Source of the DNA: SIG636 sp045537905
GTDB taxonomy: Bacteria > Bacillota > Clostridia > Oscillospirales > CAG-382
Direction: 5' to 3'
Assembly: GCA_045537905.1 (NCBI GenBank)
Contig: JAZSQJ010000053.1
Coordinates: 1 to 64,000, forward strand
Length of the DNA: 64,000 bases
Shown: positions 34,813 through 43,347 of the stretch, piece after piece
Position numbering within the stretch: position 1 is the stretch's first letter
Layout of the letters: every line of letters starts with the position of its first letter
Translations under genes and position numbers: made by a program
Notes under the pieces: model-generated
The model's input: the letters and a program-made list of their open reading frames with translations, nothing else
What the model was told of the DNA's origin: nothing
The model's database searches: none

Positions 34813-34844
34813 GTCTAGCGTGGCACAATTGTACCACGCTAGAC
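34813..34844. terminator. bidirectional hairpin after lexA
   Basis: Stem GTCTAGCGTGG/CCACGCTAGAC, extended by ACA/TGT across a mismatch. Plus-strand tail CTTTTATG, minus-strand tail TTCTTCTTATTT. It can end both the lexA operon and the opposite transcript from 35041. Confidence 0.75.
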
Positions 34845-35041
34845 CTTTTATGGTATATATTTTTTGCTATGAACAAACCGAACCGCTCGCAGTAGGTAAC
34901 TACAGCGTCGGGTTCGGTTTGTCCATTCTACACATTTTTTCCTATCTCCTTGGGTGGGTGCTAGTCGGCGGCGCAGTTAAGAAATGCACTGCTAATTGTG
35001 ATAAGATATAAGGGATTATTTGTAGACCGGCGTCCTCGACG
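34813..35041 (-). ncRNA. candidate structured RNA between lexA and tRNA-Lys, family unknown
   Basis: A consensus promoter on the minus strand (35048-35076) would start transcription near 35041; the hairpin at 34813-34844 would end it, giving about 230 bases. Inside are GACCG/CGGTC at the 5' end, GCAGT/ACTGC, and a perfect 12-bp stem ACAAACCGAACC/GGTTCGGTTTGT (34873-34922) whose inside holds GTAG-GTAA-CTAC capped by a GNRA-type loop. It does not show the signatures of tmRNA, RNase P or SRP RNA; 6S RNA cannot be excluded. It contains an 11-codon frame (34900-34935) behind an AAGGAG sequence. Confidence 0.5.
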
Positions 35042-35047
35042 GTCCTA

Positions 35048-35076
35048 AGTATAACAATTAACGATGGCATTGTAAA
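35048..35076 (-). promoter_or_regulatory. promoter of the candidate RNA
   Basis: Minus-strand TTTACA (35071-35076), 17-bp spacer, TATACT (35048-35053). It is divergent from the tRNA-Lys promoter 32 bp away. Confidence 0.65.
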
Positions 35077-35107
35077 TACAAATATGCTTGATTTTACAAA
35101 AAAACTC

Positions 35108-35136
35108 TTGACAAACATTTATTAATATGGTATTCT
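35108..35136 (+). promoter_or_regulatory. promoter of tRNA-Lys
   Basis: TTGACA (35108-35113), 17-bp spacer, TATTCT (35131-35136), 26 bp before the tRNA. Confidence 0.8.
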
Positions 35137-35162
35137 ATTTCGGCGGTGTAAAATCACCAAAC

Positions 35163-35238
35163 GATCCATTAGCTCAGCCGGTAGAGCACATGACTTTTAA
35201 TCATGGTGTCCGGAGTTCGATTCTCCGATGGATCACCA
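35163..35238 (+). tRNA. tRNA-Lys (TTT)
   Basis: 76 bases with encoded CCA. Acceptor stem GATCCAT/ATGGATC, D-arm AGCTCAGCCGGTAGAGC, anticodon stem CATGA/TCATG with loop CTTTTAA (anticodon TTT), T-arm GGAGTTCGATTCTCC. Confidence 0.98.
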
Positions 35239-35278
35239 ACAAAAGCCCTTGCAGGCATTGCCTTGCAAGGGCTTTTGT
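35239..35278 (+). terminator. terminator of tRNA-Lys
   Basis: 15-bp perfect stem ACAAAAGCCCTTGCA/TGCAAGGGCTTTTGT followed by CTTTTAT, directly after the tRNA. Confidence 0.9.
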
Positions 35279-35310
35279 CTTTTATAACGAAAATAAGTCC
35301 TGTTAAAATA

Positions 35311-35339
35311 TTGACTTATTGCTGCCCTTGTGTTAAAAT
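35311..35339 (+). promoter_or_regulatory. promoter of nagZ
   Basis: TTGACT (35311-35316), 17-bp spacer, TAAAAT (35334-35339), 33 bp before the start codon with a GGAGG ribosome site between. Confidence 0.8.
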
Positions 35340-35372
35340 CATTGCAATTAAGGTTAATTTTGGAGGAAAATA

Positions 35373-37181
35373 ATGGAGAATATTCTTAAACGGCTAAGTC
35401 TCAGAGAAAAGATAGGTCAGATGTTGATGTTTGACTTCAGAAAATGGCAGAACAGTGATGAGGATAAGCAGTCTGATTACACCGTAATGTCTGACGAAGT
35501 TAAGGGTATGATACAAAGAAACAAGCTGGGCAACGTTATTCTGTTTGCCGAAAACTTTGAGTCTGTTGAACAGATTACCCGTCTTAATCACGCTTTTCAG
35601 TCTTGTATCGAAAACGATATTCCCATGCTCATCGGCGTTGACCAGGAGGGCGGCAGGGTAGTTAGGATGAGCAACGGCTGTTCTCTCCCCGGTAATATGG
35701 CAGTAGCCGCTACCGACAGCGTTGATCACGCATATACCGCAGGTCTTATCACCGGTAAGGAGCTTAAGGCTGTTGGTATCAACGTGGATTTTGCTCCCTC
35801 TGTGGATATAAACAACAACCCCAATAACCCCGTTATCAACGTGCGTTCTTTTTCCTCTGACCAAAATATTACCGCAAAGTACGGCACGGCTATGGCAAAG
35901 GGCTTGCAGGATGCAGGCGTAGCTGCTACTGTTAAGCATTTCCCCGGTCACGGTAATGCCAGCGTAGACTCCCATATAGGTCTGCCCTGTATAGACGTTA
36001 CTTATGACGAGCTTATGAATTTTGAGATAGTTCCTTTTGCAGACGCTATCGACAACGGCTGTAAGCTGGTTATGTGCGGACATATTCAGTTCCCTAATAT
36101 CGAGCCTACTATGCTTATGTCCAAGCAGGACAAGAAGGAAATTCCTATTTCCGCAACTCTTTCCAAGCTCTTCCTTACCGATATACTCAGAGAAAAGCTT
36201 GGCTTCAAGGGCGTTCTGATAACCGACTCTATGCAGATGCAGGGTGTTTCCAGCCACGTTGGCTCGGAGCTTGCTAATATCCTTGCGGTTAACGCAGGCG
36301 TTGATATACTTCTTATGTGCACCAGCCTTCGTTCCCTTAAGGACGAGCCTAAGCTTGTTGCCCTTATAGATAACCTTGTTAAAGCGGTTGAGGACGGCAG
36401 AATACCTATGTCCAGAATAGACCAGTCCGTTATGCGTGTGCTTACTCTTAAGAAGGAGCTTGGCTTGTTCGACGAGGAGAAGGTAGACGTGGACACTGCA
36501 GTAAAAGCTGCTCTTGAGGCTGTTGGCTGCGAGGAAAACCGTGCGGCAGAAAGACTTATTGCCGCAGAGGGCGTAACCGTTCTTAACAATAAGGGCGTTC
36601 TTCCTATCACTACCGAGGGTAAAAAGACCGCTTTGTTCGTAGGCTACGCAAATAAGCTTAACGCCTTTAACCTTGCTCTTAACCGTCTTAAGGCAGAGGG
36701 TAAGATAGGTGAAGTGGACTACAGCTCTATCATCTACGCCAACAAAAAGGAGCTGGATGCAGAGGCAAAGGCTGCTATTGATAACAGCGACAACGTTATC
36801 GTTCTTACCGAGACCGAGCCTAATATGGCACACAGCAATTGGTATATAGCATATCCCAAGGCGGTTTGCGACTACGCAAAGTCCATCGGCAAAAAGGTTA
36901 TCGTTATCAGTGCGTTTATGCCCTACGATGCCGTTCTTTACCGTGACGTGGACGGACTTCTTCTTTGCTACTGCTCCAAGGGTGTTGCAGGTGCGGTGGT
37001 TAAGGATATCCACTCCACCCTTGCGTACGGCGTAAACATCCCTGCAGCCTTTGAGGTTGTTCTGGGCAAGGCACACTGCGGCGGCAGACTTACGATAGAC
37101 CTACCCGAGATGGACGAAAACGGCAAGTTTGATACCTCTAAGGTTGTTTATCCTATGGGCAGCGGTATGGATTTGAACTAG
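35373..37181 (+). CDS. nagZ: glycoside hydrolase family 3 beta-N-acetylhexosaminidase
   Basis: 602 residues, no signal peptide. The TIM-barrel domain has the NagZ signature KHFPGHG (188-194), whose His acts with Asp in the general acid/base dyad, and the nucleophile D285 in LITDSMQM. A second alpha/beta domain (about 390-600) follows, as in Firmicute NagZ. It removes GlcNAc from muropeptides during cell-wall recycling. Monocistronic, with its own promoter. Confidence 0.92.
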   Translation: MENILKRLSLREKIGQMLMFDFRKWQNSDEDKQSDYTVMSDEVKGMIQRNKLGNVILFAENFESVEQITRLNHAFQSCIENDIPMLIGVDQEGGRVVRMSNGCSLPGNMAVAATDSVDHAYTAGLITGKELKAVGINVDFAPSVDINNNPNNPVINVRSFSSDQNITAKYGTAMAKGLQDAGVAATVKHFPGHGNASVDSHIGLPCIDVTYDELMNFEIVPFADAIDNGCKLVMCGHIQFPNIEPTMLMSKQDKKEIPISATLSKLFLTDILREKLGFKGVLITDSMQMQGVSSHVGSELANILAVNAGVDILLMCTSLRSLKDEPKLVALIDNLVKAVEDGRIPMSRIDQSVMRVLTLKKELGLFDEEKVDVDTAVKAALEAVGCEENRAAERLIAAEGVTVLNNKGVLPITTEGKKTALFVGYANKLNAFNLALNRLKAEGKIGEVDYSSIIYANKKELDAEAKAAIDNSDNVIVLTETEPNMAHSNWYIAYPKAVCDYAKSIGKKVIVISAFMPYDAVLYRDVDGLLLCYCSKGVAGAVVKDIHSTLAYGVNIPAAFEVVLGKAHCGGRLTIDLPEMDENGKFDTSKVVYPMGSGMDLN

Positions 37182-37216
37182 CCGAAAAATAAAAAGAAAA
37201 TTAACGCAAAAAAGTA

Positions 37217-37245
37217 TTGACAAAGCAGGTATAAAGTGGTATAAT
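37217..37245 (+). promoter_or_regulatory. promoter of tRNA-Pro
   Basis: TTGACA (37217-37222), 17-bp spacer, TATAAT (37240-37245): full consensus. The 5' leader of the tRNA then folds into a perfect hairpin TCGCAGTC-AACG-GACTGCGA (37251-37270). Confidence 0.92.
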
Positions 37246-37273
37246 ACCCCTCGCAGTCAACGGACTGCGATTT

Positions 37274-37350
37274 CTGGGTGTGGCGCAGTTTGGTAGCGCG
37301 CTACCTTGGGGTGGTAGAGGCCGTGGGTTCAAGTCCCGCCACTCAGACCA
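37274..37350 (+). tRNA. tRNA-Pro (GGG)
   Basis: 77 bases with encoded CCA. Acceptor CTGGGTG/CACTCAG (one G-U), anticodon stem CTACC/GGTAG with loop TTGGGGT, giving anticodon GGG, T-arm GTGGGTTCAAGTCCCGC. Confidence 0.96.
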
Positions 37351-37353
37351 AAT

Positions 37354-37384
37354 AAAGGAGATTCGTTTTGAATCTCCTTTTTTG
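37354..37384 (+). terminator. terminator of tRNA-Pro
   Basis: AAAGGAGATTC/GAATCTCCTTT stem followed by a T-run. Confidence 0.9.
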
Positions 37385-37498
37385 TTTATATTTCAAGTGA
37401 AAAGTGTGAAAAAACACGTCGCTAGCTCTTATAAATACTGAAGCGACCGATGCTTAACGGGTTTTCGGTCAGTAAAAGCTGTAAAAAGGAAGATAACA

Positions 37499-38215
37499 AT
37501 GCTTTGGTTTTTCAGAAAAAAGAAGCCCTATATAGACAGATTTTTGGAAAAGGCAAGAAATTTTGACCCCTTTGAGATACGTAAGTACGAAGAGGCTCTT
37601 CCCCATATAAAGGAAAACGCCGTGCAAACGGTACAAAAGAAGCTGGGCATTAAGCTGGTAGTGATATCCGACACCCACGGCTATCTTGTGTTTGGCGAAA
37701 ACAGGCTTGCTAAGTTTTTGGACGGCGTAGGGGATTTTGACCTGTGCGTGCTGTTGGGCGACCACCATACGGGTGATTTAAGGGAGATACTGGACTGCAT
37801 TCCCGTCGAAAAAATTATAGCCATAAAGGGCAACCACGACAGCTTTTCTCAGTACCGTGAGCATGGAATAAGAGATATATCGGGCAGCAGCTATATTTAT
37901 AAGGGAATCCGCTTTGCGGGTATAGACGGCAGCTTCAGGTATAAAAACGAGTCTTTTCCGTCCTACACCCAATACCAAAGCCTGGCACTGGGACACAGAC
38001 TGCCCTCGGCAGAGGTGTTGCTCAGCCACGACGTAGCGTTTGAGTCACCCGTCAGGGACAACGCCCATCTGGGCTTGATAGGTATAACCCACTATATATA
38101 CAAAAACAGCCCCCGGTGGCATATTCACGGCCATATACACCAATCCTACGAAAAGGAGTACGATAACGGCACGAAGGAAAAAAGCGTATACCTTTGTGAG
38201 TGTGTGGAGCTGTAG
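37499..38215 (+). CDS. calcineurin-like metallophosphoesterase
   Basis: 238 residues. Metal motifs in order are SDTHGY, LLGDHHTGD, KGNHDS, LLSHDV and HIHGHIHQ, the full set for a two-metal phosphoesterase. About 50 N-terminal residues precede the catalytic domain. It is cytosolic; the substrate cannot be told. It follows tRNA-Pro and has an AGGAAG ribosome site. Confidence 0.85.
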   Translation: MLWFFRKKKPYIDRFLEKARNFDPFEIRKYEEALPHIKENAVQTVQKKLGIKLVVISDTHGYLVFGENRLAKFLDGVGDFDLCVLLGDHHTGDLREILDCIPVEKIIAIKGNHDSFSQYREHGIRDISGSSYIYKGIRFAGIDGSFRYKNESFPSYTQYQSLALGHRLPSAEVLLSHDVAFESPVRDNAHLGLIGITHYIYKNSPRWHIHGHIHQSYEKEYDNGTKEKSVYLCECVEL

Positions 38216-38268
38216 CTAAAGCCTGAATGTATAAACTGCACGCAAAATACATTATGCCGATATATGTA

Positions 38269-38298
38269 TTGACAAGTCTATAGGGCTTGTGTTAATAT
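38269..38298 (+). promoter_or_regulatory. promoter of the sigma-like gene
   Basis: TTGACA (38269-38274), 18-bp spacer, TAATAT (38293-38298), about 57 bp before the start codon. Confidence 0.75.
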
Positions 38299-38354
38299 TC
38301 ATAATGTGTTTTAACTTGTTTTTGATATTTTATTAACGGAAAGGGCGTGGGAGT

Positions 38355-39161
38355 TTGTACATCAAAGCAGAGAGATTTGACGAGATTGTTTTCAGGTTGA
38401 TTGATGAAGACAGGGTTAGCTGTGACGAGGCTTATCTTGTAGCCTATGACTATTTGAAAAGCTATGTATACGATAGCTGGCAGGCTAAAATAACACCTAA
38501 ACCGTCTATAGACGATCTGGATGACGTAATGCAGGAAATTTGCATCGTCATCGCAATGATAACAAAAAAGAAGTTTTTGCTCCCCACCAACGAGGACGGC
38601 AGCCTTAAGTATCCCCGCGCAGTCGGCGTATACTGCGAGTGGATGCACACGGTAGGTCGCAACTATTTTTTGAACTATTTCAAAAAGCTATACGACATAG
38701 TACCCACGGACCTTGACGACAACGTACCCGATACGGAAAACGGCTTTGATGCGGATGAGGAAATCGAGAAGATGAGCGGTCTTGTAACCGCCCTCGGCGA
38801 TCTTCTGGAGTCCAGAACCAGCGTGTATCTCAAGCTTACCTTTCTTGCGTTTAATCTGTGTGTGGTAAACGAGGATATCGGGATTATAGAGGCAAACCAT
38901 TATCTGGAAGAAAAGTTTTGCAAAATGACCTTGTACCAGATGTTTGAGCATATAACCCTGGCTTCCCAGAGCATAATATGGCTGAGGCTTACGGACGAAC
39001 AGTTTGACGGCATAATGGAAGAGCTGGACCGGATGTTTGACCGCAACACCTGCTACGGCGATATGAGGTATGAGGAGTTTTTCTACGATAATCTGGAGGG
39101 GCATCTCAGCATAAGCAAATGGCTAAGCCGTGTTATCGCCAGAATAAACGGTAAAAAATAA
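38355..39161 (+). CDS. hypothetical protein, possible sigma-70 region 2-like
   Basis: 268 residues, not confidently assigned. The segment DDLDDVMQEICIVIAM followed about 40 residues later by TVGRNYFLNYFKK recalls region 2 of ECF sigma factors (DLVQE... and IARN...DYLRK). An acidic linker and a helical C-terminal half follow, without a clear region 4 helix-turn-helix. TTG start with AAAGGG 9 bases upstream. A small protein gene follows 117 bp later with a structured spacer between. Confidence 0.45.
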   Translation: MYIKAERFDEIVFRLIDEDRVSCDEAYLVAYDYLKSYVYDSWQAKITPKPSIDDLDDVMQEICIVIAMITKKKFLLPTNEDGSLKYPRAVGVYCEWMHTVGRNYFLNYFKKLYDIVPTDLDDNVPDTENGFDADEEIEKMSGLVTALGDLLESRTSVYLKLTFLAFNLCVVNEDIGIIEANHYLEEKFCKMTLYQMFEHITLASQSIIWLRLTDEQFDGIMEELDRMFDRNTCYGDMRYEEFFYDNLEGHLSISKWLSRVIARINGKK

Positions 39162-39192
39162 CTGCATAATAAACTAAATAACAACTGAAAGG

Positions 39193-39251
39193 GGTATGGG
39201 CAAACACTGATGGTAAAACCGCTTCTGCGTAAAAACGCAGCCGCCCATACC
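39193..39251 (+). promoter_or_regulatory. structured spacer before the small partner gene
   Basis: Outer stem GGTATGGGC/GCCCATACC (39193-39201 with 39243-39251) encloses a perfect inner hairpin CTGCGT-AAAA-ACGCAG (39225-39240). It lies between two genes of a probable operon and 27 bp before the second start, a place for a cis-acting RNA or processing site. It matches no riboswitch I recognise. Confidence 0.5.
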
Positions 39252-39278
39252 TATCAAAGAAAGCGAGGCAAAATTACA

Positions 39279-39611
39279 ATGGATCATTTGAGTTTTGACG
39301 ATATACGACAGTTATTGGCACTTGACGAGTGCTATGCTAATAAAAAAACTTCAAAGGACTTTGTAGCACCACCCTGCGTACCAAGCTGTGCAAAAGAGGG
39401 CACGGACAGCGGCAGACAACAGGCGGAGCGGGACAGTCGGCTTATAGAACTGCTTTGCTCTGTAGACACCTTGCAAAAAGAGTTTTTGGATATGAAAAAC
39501 AGCGGCGACTGTAAGGGCGTTACGGAAAAGGAAATAACCGACCCCGTAATCAAAAGCCGCCTTGAAAGAATAAGAGCAAAAAGCAACAAAATGAATTTTG
39601 ATATTGATTAA
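39279..39611 (+). CDS. small hypothetical protein
   Basis: About 110 residues beginning MDHLSFDDIRQLLALDECYA; soluble, charged, with a helical middle (RLIELLCSVDTLQKEFLDMK). No family recognised. The frame opens at 39210, but that would lie inside the spacer structure; the ATG at 39279 has GAGG 10 bases upstream. Probably co-transcribed with the sigma-like gene and may act as its partner (inference). Confidence 0.55.
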   Translation: MDHLSFDDIRQLLALDECYANKKTSKDFVAPPCVPSCAKEGTDSGRQQAERDSRLIELLCSVDTLQKEFLDMKNSGDCKGVTEKEITDPVIKSRLERIRAKSNKMNFDID

Positions 39612-39629
39612 TAAAAAACAACGGATATA

Positions 39630-39670
39630 AAAATGCACCCCAAAAGCAATTTGCTTTTGAAGTGCATTTT
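39630..39670. terminator. bidirectional terminator
   Basis: AAAATGCAC/GTGCATTTT outer stem with inner AAAAGCA/TGCTTTT. It serves the small plus-strand gene and the minus-strand ABC genes; T-runs occur on both sides. Confidence 0.85.
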
Positions 39671-39676
39671 TGTATT

Positions 39677-41458
39677 TTAAGAAAACTGTGAGTTATACAG
39701 CGTGCTGTAGAAGCCGCCTTCCTTAAGGAGCTTTTCGTGGTTGCCCTGCTCGATAATAGTGCCGTCCTTTACAACGAGAATGGTATCGGCGTTTTGTATG
39801 GTGGAAAGCCTGTGAGCGATAACGAAGCAGGTGCGGTTTTTCATCAGCTCGTTCATAGCCTTTTGTATCTTGATCTCCGTGCGTGAGTCTACGTTGGAGG
39901 TAGCCTCGTCCAGTATCAGCAGAGGCGCATCGGAAAGGAAGGCTCTTGCTATGGTGATAAGCTGACGCTGTCCCTTGGATATGTTTATACCCTCATCGGA
40001 AAGAACCGTTTGGTATCCTTCGGGCAGGCTTTCGATATAGGCGTGTATTTTAGCCGCCTTTGCCGCCTCTACAACCTCATCGTAGGAGGCGTTTTCCTTG
40101 CCGTAGACGATGTTTTCGTAAATGGTGCCGTGGAACAGCCAGGTATCCTGCAGTACCATAGTATAGGCACGGCGTAAGTCCGCACGCTTAAGCTTAAGGG
40201 CGGGGATACCGTCCATCCTTATCTCACCCTTGTCCGGGTCATAAAACCGCATAAGCAGGTTGATAACCGTGGTTTTACCTGCCCCCGTAGGGCCAACTAT
40301 AGCAATAGTCTGCCCCTTGGCTGCGGTAACGGATACGTTCTTAAGTATAGGCTTTTCCTTTACGTAGCTGAAGGAAACGTCCTCAAGCTCTACCTTGCCG
40401 TCCACGTCCTTGTATTCCACGGCGTCGGAAGCATCTGCCTTTTCAGGCTCCTCGTCAAGGATGCGAAAAACACGCTCAGCGGCGGAAAAAGCAGACTGAA
40501 ACTCGTGCAGGATGTTTGAAAACTCGTTAATAGGGCCCGCAAACTTGCGGGAGTACTGTACAAACTGGGCAACACCTCCAAGGCTCATAAACAAAAGGGA
40601 GCCTTCTGCCACGTTGCCGCCCTCCGTAAGCATATACAGTATACCGCCGAATACCGCCACGAGAGTAAGGGATATATTGTTTATAAGGTTTATGGTAGGA
40701 AACAGCATAGCTGCCTGATATTCCGCCTTGTAAAAGGCATCCATAGCGGCGTCGTTATGACCGTTAAAACGCTCCGATATAACCTCCTCACGGCCGTAGG
40801 CGCTTATGCTTCTGGAGCCTGACAGCATCTCCTCCGCAAAGCCGTTAAGCTCGCCGTAGCGTTTGGAACGGGCACTGAATAAGGGGCGTACCTTTTTGGA
40901 GCGATAGCGTGTAAACAAAATAGAAACAGGCACCGTAAGGGCAAAAATCAGAATAAGGGGCTTTGATATCTGCCACATAAATATAAGAGAGCCTAAAACC
41001 GTATAAACGCTGGTCATAACCTGTATAAGGTCATGGGAGAGGGTGCTGTTTATGGTGTCGATATCGTAGGTAAGGTGGCTGATTATGTCACCCGTAGCGT
41101 GGGTATCAAAGAAGCCGACGGGCAGGGTGTTAAGCTTTTCAAAAAGCTGTTTACGCATCTTGTATATAATGCGTTGACTAAGCCTTATCATTATAACCGC
41201 CAGTACGTATGCCAGCAACGCCGAGGCAACGTAGCAAAAAATCATACTTAACACGTTTTTCCATACGGCAGGGAAGTCAACACCCCCTACCGTCTCTATG
41301 GCGTCTATAGCCTTGCCCGAAAACCGTGGTCCCAACAGGGATAGCTGGTTAGACAGCAGTGTCAGCGCCAGAGCGGGGATAAACAGGGGCCATTGCTCAA
41401 GAACGTATTTGCTAAGCCGTATAAACATACGGTTGTTTCTGCTTTTAGCTTTAGTCAA
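39677..41458 (-). CDS. ABC exporter subunit with consensus ATPase site
   Basis: About 593 residues. Six membrane helices (type IV exporter domain, about 20-320) precede an ATPase domain with GPTGAGKT (Walker A), ISKGQRQL (signature, KGQ for GGQ) and LLILDEATSNVDSRTE (Walker B with catalytic Glu). It pairs with the upstream gene. The frame opens at a GTG (41467) that belongs to the ribosome site GGGAGGTG; the TTG at 41458 is the better start, overlapping the upstream stop by 8 bp. Substrate unknown. Confidence 0.9.
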   Translation of the reverse strand: MTKAKSRNNRMFIRLSKYVLEQWPLFIPALALTLLSNQLSLLGPRFSGKAIDAIETVGGVDFPAVWKNVLSMIFCYVASALLAYVLAVIMIRLSQRIIYKMRKQLFEKLNTLPVGFFDTHATGDIISHLTYDIDTINSTLSHDLIQVMTSVYTVLGSLIFMWQISKPLILIFALTVPVSILFTRYRSKKVRPLFSARSKRYGELNGFAEEMLSGSRSISAYGREEVISERFNGHNDAAMDAFYKAEYQAAMLFPTINLINNISLTLVAVFGGILYMLTEGGNVAEGSLLFMSLGGVAQFVQYSRKFAGPINEFSNILHEFQSAFSAAERVFRILDEEPEKADASDAVEYKDVDGKVELEDVSFSYVKEKPILKNVSVTAAKGQTIAIVGPTGAGKTTVINLLMRFYDPDKGEIRMDGIPALKLKRADLRRAYTMVLQDTWLFHGTIYENIVYGKENASYDEVVEAAKAAKIHAYIESLPEGYQTVLSDEGINISKGQRQLITIARAFLSDAPLLILDEATSNVDSRTEIKIQKAMNELMKNRTCFVIAHRLSTIQNADTILVVKDGTIIEQGNHEKLLKEGGFYSTLYNSQFS

Positions 41459-43169
41459 GGAAAGCACCTCCCATCTGGGATTCGCTTATCTCTCTGTATT
41501 CGTCGCATTTTTCAAGCAACTCCTCGTGCTTACCCATCCCTATAACCTTGCCCTCCTCCAAAACGATAATAAGGTCACATCCCTTTACCGAGCTTACCCT
41601 TTGGGCAACGGTTATAACGGTAGAGTCCTTCATGCTCTCCTCCAGGGCAAGCCTTAAGCTTGCATCGGTCTTGTAGTCCAGGGCAGAGGAGGAGTCGTCA
41701 AGTATAAGTATCTCAGGCATAGCCGCTATCGCTCTGGCAATAAGCACTCTTTGCCTCTGTCCGCCGGACAGATTGGTGCCCTTTGCGGAAAGCATATGAG
41801 CGTACCCGTCGGCAGTCTCTGTGATAAATCCGTCAGCCTGGGCAATCCTTGCGGCTTTAACTATGTCCTCGGCGGGTATATCTCTGCCAAACCTAATGTT
41901 TTCCTCAACGGTGTCCGCATACAAAAAGCCGTTCTGTAAAGACACGCCAAACATATCCGTAAGAGTCTTTTTGTCATAGGAGCGTATATCCTTGCCCTTT
42001 ATACGGATAACGCCGCTGTCCACGTCATAAAATCTCATAAGCAGCTTGATAACCGTGGATTTACCGCTGCCCGTAGCACCGATAATGCCCAGCCTGTCAC
42101 CCTTCTTAAGGCTGAAGGATAGCTTGTCTACGTTGTTTTTCTTGCCGAAGTAGGAAAAGCAAACGTTCTCAAAGGAGATATGCCGGCTTTCGTCACCCTT
42201 GCCGTCGTCTTGGGTAACAACAAGCTCCTCGGGAGTTTGCACCACCTCCGCAATACGCCGTGCAGATGCGGCGCATTTTGTGTACATAACAAACATACGG
42301 GACAGGGACATCATCGCCATGGAAATCAAGGTAAAATACTGCATAAAGGCAATAACGGTAGCGGGTGAGGATATATCCTTTGCCACCAGATAGGCACTGA
42401 CGGCAACCACTGCCACGATACCCAGGTTCATAAGCATAGTCATAACTGGGTTTACCACCCCCATTATGGTACCTGCCCTCGTTTCCTTGCTCTTAAGCTC
42501 CCTGTTGACTATGTCGTATCTTTTGTTTTCGTACTCGTTTTTGGAAAGAGCCTTTATCACCCTTACCCCCTGGGTATCCTCACGGACAACGCGAACCATA
42601 TTGTCTACAGACCTTTGCACCTCGGTGTAAAGGGGCACGCCCTTTTTGGATATGCCGTAAACCACGATAAATATAAAAGGCAGCGTTGCTAGCATTACAA
42701 GGGCAAGAATTTTGTCCATAATAAGGGTAATAACCGCACCGCCCAACAGCAGTATAGGTGCCCTTACACCCATCCTCTGCATCATCCCCACAAAGTTTTG
42801 CACGTTGTAGGTGTCGGTGGTAATGCGTGACTCCAGTGAGGGAATAGTGTAGCGGTCAGTTGCCCTTGCCGACAAAAGCAAGGTTTTGTTAAACAGCACC
42901 TTACGCATATCGGTAGAAAACATCATAGTCGTTTTTGCCGCCATACGGTTGGCAATAACGTTACCAAGACAGGCAACCAGGGCACAAAACGCCATAACAA
43001 GCCCGTACAGCACTATACCCGTAACACTCTTTGTCCCGATAACGTTTTCCAGTATGTGGGTAAGAATATAGGGTATAAAAAGCTCTGCCACGGTACCCGT
43101 TATTTTAATGACAAGCCCAACGGTAAGCCTTTTTTTAAGAGGCTTTAATAACGAAAAAATCCATCTCAT
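41451..43169 (-). CDS. ABC exporter subunit with degenerate ATPase site
   Basis: About 572 residues beginning MRWIFSLLKPLKKR. Exporter membrane domain, then Walker A GATGSGKS, signature NLSGGQRQR and Walker B ILILDDSSSALD, in which Asp replaces the catalytic Glu. That change marks the non-catalytic half of heterodimeric exporters such as TM287/288 and BmrCD. The frame opens at 43229; GGGAGC before the ATG at 43169 sets the start. First gene of the pair. Confidence 0.9.
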   Translation of the reverse strand: MRWIFSLLKPLKKRLTVGLVIKITGTVAELFIPYILTHILENVIGTKSVTGIVLYGLVMAFCALVACLGNVIANRMAAKTTMMFSTDMRKVLFNKTLLLSARATDRYTIPSLESRITTDTYNVQNFVGMMQRMGVRAPILLLGGAVITLIMDKILALVMLATLPFIFIVVYGISKKGVPLYTEVQRSVDNMVRVVREDTQGVRVIKALSKNEYENKRYDIVNRELKSKETRAGTIMGVVNPVMTMLMNLGIVAVVAVSAYLVAKDISSPATVIAFMQYFTLISMAMMSLSRMFVMYTKCAASARRIAEVVQTPEELVVTQDDGKGDESRHISFENVCFSYFGKKNNVDKLSFSLKKGDRLGIIGATGSGKSTVIKLLMRFYDVDSGVIRIKGKDIRSYDKKTLTDMFGVSLQNGFLYADTVEENIRFGRDIPAEDIVKAARIAQADGFITETADGYAHMLSAKGTNLSGGQRQRVLIARAIAAMPEILILDDSSSALDYKTDASLRLALEESMKDSTVITVAQRVSSVKGCDLIIVLEEGKVIGMGKHEELLEKCDEYREISESQMGGAFLD

Positions 43170-43347
43170 AGTTTTGCTCCCGTAAAAATCCAAACAAGTA
43201 TCTGAAACTGAATAACCATTATAACACAAAACCGTTAGTTTTTCAAACTTTTTTGAGCTTTAGTGTAAAAATGTTTACAAAATGCGAAAACAGTCAAAAA
43301 ACACACTTATTGGCAATATAACGAATAACGTTAGGAGGAAAAGTTAA

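Noticed and set aside
34820..35011. Plus-strand 63-codon frame before tRNA-Lys
   Set aside because: Overlaps the candidate RNA stems, has no ribosome site and an implausible composition.
34749..35107. tmRNA, RNase P or SRP RNA in this gap
   Set aside because: None of their conserved cores (tag frame and alanine acceptor, GAGGAAAGTC, GGAAGGAAGCAGC-like loop) is present on either strand.
35394..37076. Minus-strand frame of 560 codons across nagZ
   Set aside because: Antisense shadow; low-complexity composition rich in C, H, K and V; nagZ is complete on the other strand.
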